Shown piece by piece: positions 33,881 through 41,237 of a DNA stretch of 47,884 nucleotides (position 1 is its first letter; every line of letters starts with the position of its first letter). The translations under genes were made by a program, and so were the position numbers. A model generated the notes under the pieces. The model ran no database searches, was not told the origin of the DNA, and saw only the letters and a program-made list of their open reading frames with translations. The stretch lies in the NCBI GenBank assembly GCA_016873655.1, contig VGWI01000012.1, positions 1 through 47,884 of the forward strand, read 5' to 3'. Source of the stretch: Lentisphaerota bacterium (GTDB lineage Bacteria; Verrucomicrobiota; Kiritimatiellia; UBA8416; VGWI01).

Positions 33881-34111
33881 CTACTCCTTCCTGGCCTTCA
33901 ATGCCGGCCATTCGGAAAAAGCGAGCACGAACGGCAGGATGATGTTTCCGACAGGCACCAGCATCAGAAGCGAAAGCGAGCTGTGGAAACCAGCCTTTCT
34001 GCAGATGAACCAGAACGGCAGAACCGTCACCAGCAACGTCAACGGAATGGCGATCACAAGGATCAACAAAGGCAAGAACTGGAGCCACGTCCCTACGGCT
34101 TCATTGGTCAT
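33881..34111 (-). CDS. Small two-TM membrane protein (76 aa)
   Basis: Two membrane helices (about 10-35 and 44-66) joined by a short basic loop, FICRKAGFHSS. The second helix region LLMLVPVGNIILPFVLAFSEWP has a pattern common in small unnamed bacterial membrane proteins. A purine-rich GGGAAAGAAG precedes the ATG. It is the first gene of the five-gene leftward cluster and lies 106 bp after the end of the FtsX-type permease gene. The function is unknown. Confidence 0.75.
   Translation of the reverse strand: MTNEAVGTWLQFLPLLILVIAIPLTLLVTVLPFWFICRKAGFHSSLSLLMLVPVGNIILPFVLAFSEWPALKARKE
33884..33889 (-). promoter_or_regulatory. Ribosome site supporting a TTG start
   Basis: AAGGAG on the minus strand overlaps the end of the 76-residue gene and is 8 nt before the TTG at 33875. 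It sets the start of the STAS-like protein. Confidence 0.6.
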
Positions 34112-34217
34112 GCTTCTTTCCCTTCCCCTTTTCTTCCCGCCGATTCAACCTTCACATCCTGCATCGAGAGGTTCAGCCCTTGGGTATATGTATCAAAAAG
34201 GCGTTGCGCAATACCCG

Positions 34218-37200
34218 TCATTCGTCGCGCAGGCCGGCAAGCATATCGCCGCGCAGGCCTATACGCGCGGACAGCGCGATCCACAGGAGGCCGGATACGA
34301 GTATTCCTGCAAGGAAGAGGACTATCCTGCCGCCCTGCGCCCATGATTCGCCGCCCGACACGTTCGGCCACACCGCCGCAAGCGAGGACGCCGCCCCTAT
34401 CGCCACCCCCGCGGCGAGCAGCGCCGCATGCTCGATAAGAAGCATACGCACCAGGTCGCCGCGCATGAAACCCATGCACCGCATCGCGGAAAGCTCACGC
34501 CTGCGTTCGAGCACGTTTCTCAGCACCACCACACCCATGCCCGCAGTGCCGAGAAGAAGCCCGAACCCGCCGAGCGCCATGAACATCGAAAGATAGGTGG
34601 ACTCGACGGAATAGAACTCAACAAGGCGCTGCGCGGCCGGCACGGCATCAAGCCCCGCCCGCGCCATCCGCGTCCCCAGCAAACGCGCGGCCTCGACCGG
34701 ATCAGCGCCCTCCGGCACATCCGCCAGAAACGCGCGGTAGCCTTCCTCGGACGGAAACTTCTCGCTGAACCGCGCCGCGGAAACAAGCACCACGCCCTGC
34801 ATGACGGACAGGTGCTGCGGGAGCGACCCGACAAGCTTAACCCCGAACATGTCGCCGCGCTCGTCCTTGTAGGCAAGCACGTCGCCCTTTTCCGGGCCGG
34901 TCTTCTTCTGCAGCCCCCACATCGCCGTATTCACGTCGCCCACGAGCCCCGGCACAAGCCCGTCCGGCAACTCTTCATCGAGCAGCTTCCACGGATCGGC
35001 GCCGTCGCGCGCCACAAACGCGCCGCGCCCGGACATCGCTTCCGGAACCACGCCGACAAGCCGCGGCGCCATCGCCCTGTTCAGGTTGAAACAGCTCGCG
35101 TCGTCGCCATCGCGGATTTTCATGGAGACAAACGAAAGTCCGGACAATGACCCTTCGCCAAGCTTGAAGGCGGAACGACCCTGCTCCGTCTCAAGCCGGT
35201 CCACCACGGGAATCGTGCTCTCGGCATAGATGCCGAACCCGCCGGTCCCCGACGAGCGGAGCCGGGCGCCTGCCGTCACATCCTGCTGCATCGCGAGAAC
35301 GGCAAACACGATGAAACACCCGCACGCGAGCAGCCCGGCCGCGGCGAGACTGCGCCCGCGTCTGCGTGCCGCCCCGCGTATCCCTATTTCACGGAGCGTA
35401 ATCCGACCGGATTCGCGCAGAGCCAACGCGCCCAGCCTGTTGCGCACCAAGCCCATCCCGCCGATCAGCAGCATCGCGCCGGCGGAAAAGAAACCGGCCA
35501 CGCGGTGCCCCGCGTCGTCCGGCGCCGACGCAGCGATCACCGCAATCGCGGCTGCGATGAGCGCCGTGGAAATGACAAGCCCGCGCCGCCCGCCTCCCGC
35601 GCGCGGCGCCTCCACACCGGCATCCCCGGAAAGCAGCTCCCGCGCCTGCCGCTTCGTCTGCTTCCGCAACGCAAGCGCCATGGCGAACACCGAACACACC
35701 GCCGCGGCCGCCGCACCGGCGGCGGCGGAGCCGGCCTCCGCGTGATAGACAATCGATGAACCCGCGACCGCGCCGCGCCACTCGCCCGACAACCCCCACA
35801 CAAGCAGCCTCGTGTATGCCGTTCCAATGACAGCGCCGACCGCGCTGCCCGCCAGAGCCACCACCGCGCCCTCGGCGAGGAAGAGAGCCATCGTGTGATA
35901 CGGAAGAAACCCGATCGCGCGCAGGATGCCTGCCTCCTCCGCGCGCTGCTCGACGTTGAATACGAACAGGAGGCCCGCAAGCATCAGAGCCGCCGCGATA
36001 AGCACGAAACTCATGCTCACAAAGAGTTCCCCGAAGTTCATCGCCTTGGCAACCGACTCGAGAGCCTGCTGCCGCGCCGGGAAAAAGAACAGCCCCAGCG
36101 CCTGCGGGGAGAGGCAGGTCTTCAACTCCTCCCGCAGCACCGTCACACCCAGCCCGGTCGCCGCGTACCGGACTGCGGAAAGGTCGCCGAACCTGTTCGC
36201 CCACATCCCGCGGCCGGCCGCGAGCGTCACAACCGCCTTCGGCGTGGCGCGGTAACGTTCCCAGTATTCCTGGTTCGCCTTGTCGGCCAGCAGCGCCTCG
36301 TCCATCGGCATGCCGATGTTCCAGTTGGCGCACTGTTCCACATCCGTCAAACCCGGAAACTCGGGCATGAGATCGCGCTCCATCGCAAGACGATCCATCT
36401 CCAGGATCCCGCGCACTTTGAACACGCGCGCGCGCTCCGTAAAGCCGCCCGCGCCTGTCAGTTCGTGATAGGCAACGGTCACTTCGTCGCCCGGCTTCGC
36501 GCCGAGATTGTCGGCCGTCCAGCGGGCAAGCAGTATTTCGTCGTCGCCCATGCCGTCGGGCACCGGGCTGAGCCGCCCGTCCGGGTCGGGATCACAGGCA
36601 ACCATGAACGAGTACGGGGTAAACGGCGCACCCGCCCCGCCGTCGCCAAGCGATATCCTGTTCACGAGATACGTGAGCACGCCGACGCCGGCGGTTTCTT
36701 GCAGGCCGGTCGCGGCGTCTGACGTGGCGGGATCAAGAAACACGCGGTCGCTCTGAAGCTGCGCCAGGCCGAAGCGCATGACAGGTTTCAGCTCCAGGCC
36801 TGCGTCCTCGATCCGCCACGCCCTGCGCAGGGCCGCATCAAGGGCCGCCGCGTCGGGCGCTCCGTCCGGCCGCTTAGAAACAACCATCAGGTTGGCGCGG
36901 CCGGCAAGCCCGAGCGCGCCCTGCAACCACTCCATCGGGAGGAACACGTTGTAAGGGGAAACCTGGTTGGCCTCGAGGCTGAACCTGCCCATCGCCTCGT
37001 CATCAAGCACGGCCTTCACCACGAATGAGCCGCGGACGGACAGTTCTTCGTTGCGCGAGGCAAGCGGCGCGTCTCGCGGCATCAGGCCCGGCCTGCCGGC
37101 CCTCACCGCGATTTCGTCACCCGCCCTCACTCCCAGCGCGTCGGCGAGCTTGCGGTTTATCGCGGCTTCGCCCTCGGCCGGGACTGCCGCGGCTGCGCCG

Positions 37201-37586
37201 CCGAACGACATGAAGCGCGAGTCGGCGCCCAGGATCCTTACGCGGTTCACCTGGCGCGCTTCACCGCCGGACATCGGCTGGAATATCGCTATCCCGTTCA
37301 CCGCCAGGGCCGGGGCGACTTCGACCCCGGCTTCGGCGCCCACCCGGTCTGCAAGGGACGAGTCGAAGAAAAGGCCCTGCGTGTTCATCGCGAAGACCGC
37401 GCGGCCGAGCCGCAGCAGGGCGGCCCGGCGCAGGCTGTACTTCACACAGTCGCCGACAAGCACCGCGCCGACAAGTACCGCGGCGGACACGGCCACACCG
37501 ATGAAGACGGCCAACTCGGAGCGCCAGTGGAAACGCGCGCCGGCCAGGGCCAGCCCGCAAAATGTCAGCGCCTTTCGCCCGGACAT
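34218..37586 (-). CDS. Double FtsX-domain ABC permease (LolCE/MacB-like)
   Basis: 1122-residue ABC permease of the type VII (FtsX/MacB/LolCE) class. It has one N-terminal helix (about 20-45) and a large extracytoplasmic domain (about 50-500). The first FtsX unit follows (VEQRAEEAGILRAIGF), then a middle pair of helices, a second extracytoplasmic part and a second FtsX unit at the end (LERRRELSAMRCMGF). This is the layout of LolC and LolE fused, or of macrolide/antibiotic-type permeases. The ATG at 37586 has GGAGGAG 7 nt upstream, while GTG at 37607 overlaps the ATPase stop and is less likely. It works with the LolD-like ATPase encoded just before it. Confidence 0.9.
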   Translation of the reverse strand: MSGRKALTFCGLALAGARFHWRSELAVFIGVAVSAAVLVGAVLVGDCVKYSLRRAALLRLGRAVFAMNTQGLFFDSSLADRVGAEAGVEVAPALAVNGIAIFQPMSGGEARQVNRVRILGADSRFMSFGGAAAAVPAEGEAAINRKLADALGVRAGDEIAVRAGRPGLMPRDAPLASRNEELSVRGSFVVKAVLDDEAMGRFSLEANQVSPYNVFLPMEWLQGALGLAGRANLMVVSKRPDGAPDAAALDAALRRAWRIEDAGLELKPVMRFGLAQLQSDRVFLDPATSDAATGLQETAGVGVLTYLVNRISLGDGGAGAPFTPYSFMVACDPDPDGRLSPVPDGMGDDEILLARWTADNLGAKPGDEVTVAYHELTGAGGFTERARVFKVRGILEMDRLAMERDLMPEFPGLTDVEQCANWNIGMPMDEALLADKANQEYWERYRATPKAVVTLAAGRGMWANRFGDLSAVRYAATGLGVTVLREELKTCLSPQALGLFFFPARQQALESVAKAMNFGELFVSMSFVLIAAALMLAGLLFVFNVEQRAEEAGILRAIGFLPYHTMALFLAEGAVVALAGSAVGAVIGTAYTRLLVWGLSGEWRGAVAGSSIVYHAEAGSAAAGAAAAAVCSVFAMALALRKQTKRQARELLSGDAGVEAPRAGGGRRGLVISTALIAAAIAVIAASAPDDAGHRVAGFFSAGAMLLIGGMGLVRNRLGALALRESGRITLREIGIRGAARRRGRSLAAAGLLACGCFIVFAVLAMQQDVTAGARLRSSGTGGFGIYAESTIPVVDRLETEQGRSAFKLGEGSLSGLSFVSMKIRDGDDASCFNLNRAMAPRLVGVVPEAMSGRGAFVARDGADPWKLLDEELPDGLVPGLVGDVNTAMWGLQKKTGPEKGDVLAYKDERGDMFGVKLVGSLPQHLSVMQGVVLVSAARFSEKFPSEEGYRAFLADVPEGADPVEAARLLGTRMARAGLDAVPAAQRLVEFYSVESTYLSMFMALGGFGLLLGTAGMGVVVLRNVLERRRELSAMRCMGFMRGDLVRMLLIEHAALLAAGVAIGAASSLAAVWPNVSGGESWAQGGRIVLFLAGILVSGLLWIALSARIGLRGDMLAGLRDE

Positions 37587-37593
37587 CTCAACA

Positions 37594-37600
37594 CTCCTCC
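37594..37600 (-). promoter_or_regulatory. Ribosome site setting the permease start
   Basis: GGAGGAG on the minus strand, 7 nt before the ATG at 37586. It lies inside the frame of the longer GTG version, which argues against that start. Confidence 0.6.
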
Positions 37601-37603
37601 GGA

Positions 37604-38284
37604 TCACGCGGCGGCGGGCGCAAGCTGCCCGTCGCGCAGTTCAAGTACCTTGCCCATCCGCCGCGCAAGATGCGGTGAGTGGGTCACCACCATCATCGCG
37701 ACGCCTTCGTCCCTGTTCAGATCCCCGAGCAGGTCGGCCAGATTCTCCGACCCGGCCCGGTCCAGCGAACCGGTCGGCTCATCGGCAAGCAGGAGCGCGG
37801 GAGAGTTGACCAGCGCACGCACAACCGCGGCGCGCTGACGCTCGCCGCCTGACAACTGGCCGGGCCTGCTCGACAGCTTGCCCGACAACCCCACCTTCTC
37901 AAGAAGCTTCCGGGCCCGGTCGGCGGCCGCTTGCCTGCCGTGGCCATGCACGATCGTCGGCACAAGCACGTTCTCCAGCACCGTGCACTGCGGAAGCAGG
38001 TGATGAAACTGGAAGACGAAGCCGATGCGCCTGTTGCGGATCGCCGAGAGCCGCTTTTCGTCCAGTTCGAGCATCTCCGCGCCTTCGAACCGGACGGAGC
38101 CGGAGTCAGGCCTGTCCAGCGCCCCGACGATGTTGAGCAGCGTACTCTTGCCGCACCCGGACGGGCCTATCACCGCAAGCGTCTCGCCTGCCCCGATCCG
38201 GAGATCAACGCCGCCGAGCACTTCAGGCATTCCGCCGTAGCTCTTCCTGATACCCGTCAACTCAACGAGGGCTGATCCCGCCAT
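37604..38284 (-). CDS. LolD/MacB-type ABC ATPase
   Basis: 226-residue ATPase of the LolD/FtsE/MacB class, which couples to FtsX-type permeases to move lipoproteins or other envelope substrates rather than to pump across the membrane. Walker A GPSGCGKS (40-47), Q-loop FQFHHLLP (91-98), signature LSGGERQR (144-151) and Walker B LLLADEP (164-170) are intact. FQFHHLLPQCTVLENV is very LolD-like. GGGAG precedes the ATG. It is between the PQQ propeller gene and the permease gene. Confidence 0.93.
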   Translation of the reverse strand: MAGSALVELTGIRKSYGGMPEVLGGVDLRIGAGETLAVIGPSGCGKSTLLNIVGALDRPDSGSVRFEGAEMLELDEKRLSAIRNRRIGFVFQFHHLLPQCTVLENVLVPTIVHGHGRQAAADRARKLLEKVGLSGKLSSRPGQLSGGERQRAAVVRALVNSPALLLADEPTGSLDRAGSENLADLLGDLNRDEGVAMMVVTHSPHLARRMGKVLELRDGQLAPAAA

Positions 38285-38296
38285 CGGTTTCTCCCT

Positions 38297-39463
38297 TCAT
38301 TCAAGCGCCTTGCCCGGACTGCCGAACGCCAGCACGTACCCGTCGTCCGTGCCGACAATGAGCATGCCGGCCGTAACCGTCGGGGACGTAACATGGTCGC
38401 TCACCTGGAACGACCATTCTTTTCTCCCCTTCTTCAGCGACACAAGATGCAGCACGCCGTCAATCGCGACGGCCACGTGTTCCCCGGCGATCACCGGCGA
38501 AAGCGCCACCATCCCGCCGCTTTCATAGGTCCAGAGTTTCGCACCGCCGTCGCGCTTCACGGCGTGAACGTTGCCGTCGCCGCCGGAGTAAACCACAAGC
38601 TCCTCAGTAACCGCGGGAGTGGTGAAGAGCTCTCCCTCCGACTCCTCGCTCTCCCACGGAGACTCCCCCGTCTTGAAGTCAATACAGGCGAGACCGCCGG
38701 CGCGGTTGCCGATGAACGCAAAGTCGCCGTCCACAGCGGCGCCGCCGGCCATCTCTTTCCCCTCGCCCATGGAGACAAGCGCCGACTCCCTGCCGTCCGC
38801 CGCCGAGATGCCATGCACCGCGGAATCGCAACTCCCCAGAACGGCGCGCCCGCCGCCAACCGAAACATGGCCGTCGGTCCGGTCCACTGGCTCCGCCGTC
38901 CACACCACCTGCCCGTCGGCGAGGTCGAGCGCCTGCAATACGCCTTCGGCCTGGTCGAGGATCAACACCACCCCGCGGCCCCCGGCCTGAGCGAAATTGG
39001 GCTGGCCCTGCACTGGAACGCCAAGCGGCTTCTTCCACTTCAACGCGCCTGTTGCGGCATCGAGCACGTGCACTTCGCCGCCGTCGGAAACAGCCACGAT
39101 ACAGCCGCCGGCAAACAGGAGCGGGGCTGTTACGTACAGGGCCTGCCGCGGCGCGGGCGGGGTTGTTTCCGCCGTTGGTTCCACTCCAAGTTTCGTTTCC
39201 CAGACCTTATTCCCGGACAGGTCCAGGGCAGTAACCGTGCAGTCGCCGGCAAGGCAGTAGATCCGGCCGGCGCCGGCCACCGGCGTGGTCGTCACGGGCC
39301 CGGCAGCCTTGAAACGCCACAGCCGCACGGGCTTGGCCGTGAATTGCGCCGCGGAATGCCCGGTCAAACCGTATCCGCCGTGAAAAGTGGGCCACGAATC
39401 GGAAACCGCCTCCGCACGCGCGAACGACGCCAGCAGCGCCAACGCAACAACAAAAACCCTCAT
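38297..39463 (-). CDS. Secreted PQQ-like beta-propeller protein
   Basis: 388-residue exported protein: a signal peptide (about 1-17, cut near ARA) and then repeated PQQ-type blades, such as ALDLSGNKVWE, VLDAATGALKWKK, ALDLADGQVVWTAE and HAVKRDGGAKLWTYE. No PQQ-binding or dehydrogenase residues are seen, so it is a structural propeller like BamB rather than an enzyme. BamB proper is a lipoprotein, and there is no lipobox here. The ATG overlaps the glycosyltransferase stop and has GGAGG. It may present substrates or partners to the LolD-type transporter encoded after it. Confidence 0.9.
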   Translation of the reverse strand: MRVFVVALALLASFARAEAVSDSWPTFHGGYGLTGHSAAQFTAKPVRLWRFKAAGPVTTTPVAGAGRIYCLAGDCTVTALDLSGNKVWETKLGVEPTAETTPPAPRQALYVTAPLLFAGGCIVAVSDGGEVHVLDAATGALKWKKPLGVPVQGQPNFAQAGGRGVVLILDQAEGVLQALDLADGQVVWTAEPVDRTDGHVSVGGGRAVLGSCDSAVHGISAADGRESALVSMGEGKEMAGGAAVDGDFAFIGNRAGGLACIDFKTGESPWESEESEGELFTTPAVTEELVVYSGGDGNVHAVKRDGGAKLWTYESGGMVALSPVIAGEHVAVAIDGVLHLVSLKKGRKEWSFQVSDHVTSPTVTAGMLIVGTDDGYVLAFGSPGKALE

Positions 39464-40776
39464 CCGACACCTCCAGCACGGCCTCTGCCGCCGGTGACGT
39501 CCCTGTACACCGCCTCAAGTTCCTCCGCCATCTTTTCCGTCGTGAAATGCCGCAACGCGCCCTCGCGGCCGAGCATGCCAAGCTCCCGCGCGCGCGCCGG
39601 ATCGCTCAGAAGCGTCTCGAGCGACCGCTCGGGCTCGGCCGGATCGGACGGATCGTAGATGATCCCGCCGCCGGTCCGCCCCACGATTTCCGGGAAGGCG
39701 CCGGCATCAGGCTGTACAACCGGCACACCGCAAGCCCATGCCTCGATCATGAAGGTCCCGAACGCCTCGCCCTGCGGCATGGGAACGCACAGAACCGACA
39801 GCGATTTGAGAAAACCCAGCCGTGTGTCGCGGTCCATTTCCTCGATGAATTCGGCATCGCCCGCCATCCCCAGCCGCGCCAGGCGGCGCTTCAGGCGGCC
39901 GACAAACGCGCGGTCCCGTCCGACAAGCCCGCCGGTCGCCTTCATCCGCAGCCGCTCCAGCCCCGGCCTGTTCTTCAGCGCGACAAACGCCTCGACAAAC
40001 CTGTCGAGGCCGAGTGACGGAGTGAGCTTGGAGAGATAGCCCATCACCGGCGCGGCAGCGTCCGGCGTCGCGGCGGGATAGTCCTCGATCTTCATTCCTA
40101 TCGAAACGGTCCTCATCTTCTCCGCCGGCAGGCCGAGCCTGCCGCGCATCAGCTCGCCGTAGTGATCGCTGACGGCAATGAACGCGTCCACGATCCCCGA
40201 GCGCTCCCGCATTTCATCCCAGCAGCGCCGGTCATAGGGCGGATCAAGCTCGTCCATCCACGTATCCTCGTCCTGCAGCGTGCAGACCACCGGACAGCCG
40301 ACGGCTGACTTCACGCGCGCGGCAAGGCCGATAAGCATGATGGAGGAGAGGTGAACCACGTCCGGCTTCACGTCGGATGCCATCCAGGAAACCAGCCGCT
40401 CAAGCTCGCCGGCCTGGTTGCCCTGCTCGCCCCTGATCATCGAGAGAGTCATCTCGCCCAGCCCGTACGGCGCCGTGGTCCCGTCCGCCCGCGCGGCAAG
40501 CTTGAGAACCCACCGGGAATCGAGCGCCTTCCTTACCCAGCCGGGCGCTGACCGGAACCAGCGGAAACGCTGCTGCAGGTACACGTTTATCCCGCCGAAA
40601 AAGACCGGCGCATCACGGGTGAGCGCGGGGTCGTCATGGTACATCGGCAGGTACATCGGCACGATCACGGCATCGAGCCCGCGCCGCCGGAGCGCCTGCA
40701 CGGACACGCTGTCGCGGAGACAGTTTTCGCAGTAGAACGTTCCGCCGGAACCGGGCACGACGTTGAGGACCCGCAT
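39460..40776 (-). CDS. Glycosyltransferase family 4 protein
   Basis: 438-residue GT-B fold transferase. The N-terminal half has the glycine loop GSGGTFYCENC. The C-terminal half has the donor-site segment EAFGTFMIEAWACGVPVVQP with the E-x7-E motif of GT4. Donor and acceptor are unknown; the family uses activated sugars such as UDP- or GDP-sugars in glycan, glycolipid or trehalose-related synthesis. Cysteines near the N-terminus (C16, C19) are unusual. GGGAG precedes the ATG. It starts the leftward operon that goes on with the propeller and the ABC transporter. Confidence 0.9.
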   Translation of the reverse strand: MRVLNVVPGSGGTFYCENCLRDSVSVQALRRRGLDAVIVPMYLPMYHDDPALTRDAPVFFGGINVYLQQRFRWFRSAPGWVRKALDSRWVLKLAARADGTTAPYGLGEMTLSMIRGEQGNQAGELERLVSWMASDVKPDVVHLSSIMLIGLAARVKSAVGCPVVCTLQDEDTWMDELDPPYDRRCWDEMRERSGIVDAFIAVSDHYGELMRGRLGLPAEKMRTVSIGMKIEDYPAATPDAAAPVMGYLSKLTPSLGLDRFVEAFVALKNRPGLERLRMKATGGLVGRDRAFVGRLKRRLARLGMAGDAEFIEEMDRDTRLGFLKSLSVLCVPMPQGEAFGTFMIEAWACGVPVVQPDAGAFPEIVGRTGGGIIYDPSDPAEPERSLETLLSDPARARELGMLGREGALRHFTTEKMAEELEAVYRDVTGGRGRAGGVG

Positions 40777-40894
40777 CGGTTTCTCCCTGCTCGAATACCG
40801 GTCGCGATACTAGATCAGGAAGACGCGGCCGGTCCAGCGGATTGGCCCGGCGCAGCGCTCAGAACAGGTTGACGTTCTGCGGCAGCTCAGTGCC

Positions 40895-40929
40895 TTCGAG
40901 AAAGGGACGGGCTCTTCGAGAAAGGGACG
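40895..40929. repeat. 15-bp direct repeat beside tRNA-Ala
   Basis: TTCGAGAAAGGGACG is at 40895-40909 and again at 40915-40929, a 20-bp period. The second copy ends 4 bp from the tRNA 3' end. It is not part of a gene or a hairpin. Confidence 0.8.
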
Positions 40930-40933
40930 AAAA

Positions 40934-41010
40934 TGGTGGAGGTAGGGGGAATTGAACCCCCGACCTTCTGAATGCCATTCAGACGCTCTAGCCAACTGAG
41001 CTATACCCCC
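40934..41010 (-). tRNA. tRNA-Ala (GGC)
   Basis: 77-nt gene on the minus strand including an encoded CCA (40936-40934). Acceptor GGGGGTA pairs with TACCTCC and contains the G3:U70 pair that marks alanine tRNA. The D-arm is GCTC/GAGC, the anticodon stem TCTGA/TCAGA with loop ATGGCAT, giving anticodon GGC (40976-40974), and the T-arm is GGGGG/CCCCC with loop TTCAATT. All stems pair. It reads GCC/GCU codons. Confidence 0.98.
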
Positions 41011-41028
41011 ACACGAAAGAAGCGACGG

Positions 41029-41058
41029 TGAGTACCACACGCCCCCCGCCCCTGTCAA
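41029..41058 (-). promoter_or_regulatory. Promoter of tRNA-Ala
   Basis: On the minus strand a perfect -35 TTGACA (41058-41053) is followed after 18 bp by TACTCA (41034-41029), preceded by TGG, an extended -10 element. Transcription would start about 13-20 nt before the mature 5' end. A G-rich spacer separates the boxes. Confidence 0.5.
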
Positions 41059-41218
41059 TCGCACGCACCATCGTCGGACGACGGCAGATATGAATAGAGC
41101 GTCGCACGTCGTGCAACGGCTGCAGGACGCGCAGGGCCAGTTGAAGCGGACCCGCTGTAGCAGCGCCACGGAGGGGCGCTCGACACGCAGCCGGATTGCC
41201 GGCCGGCACACGCGTCAG

Positions 41219-41236
41219 CGGCGCCACGCGGCGCCG
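41219..41236 (-). terminator. Hairpin at the end of the TonB receptor gene
   Basis: CGGCGCC (41236-41230 on the minus strand) pairs perfectly with GGCGCCG (41225-41219) around a 4-nt loop, starting 1 nt after the stop. No T-run follows, so it may only protect the 3' end. Confidence 0.4.
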
Positions 41237-41237
41237 A

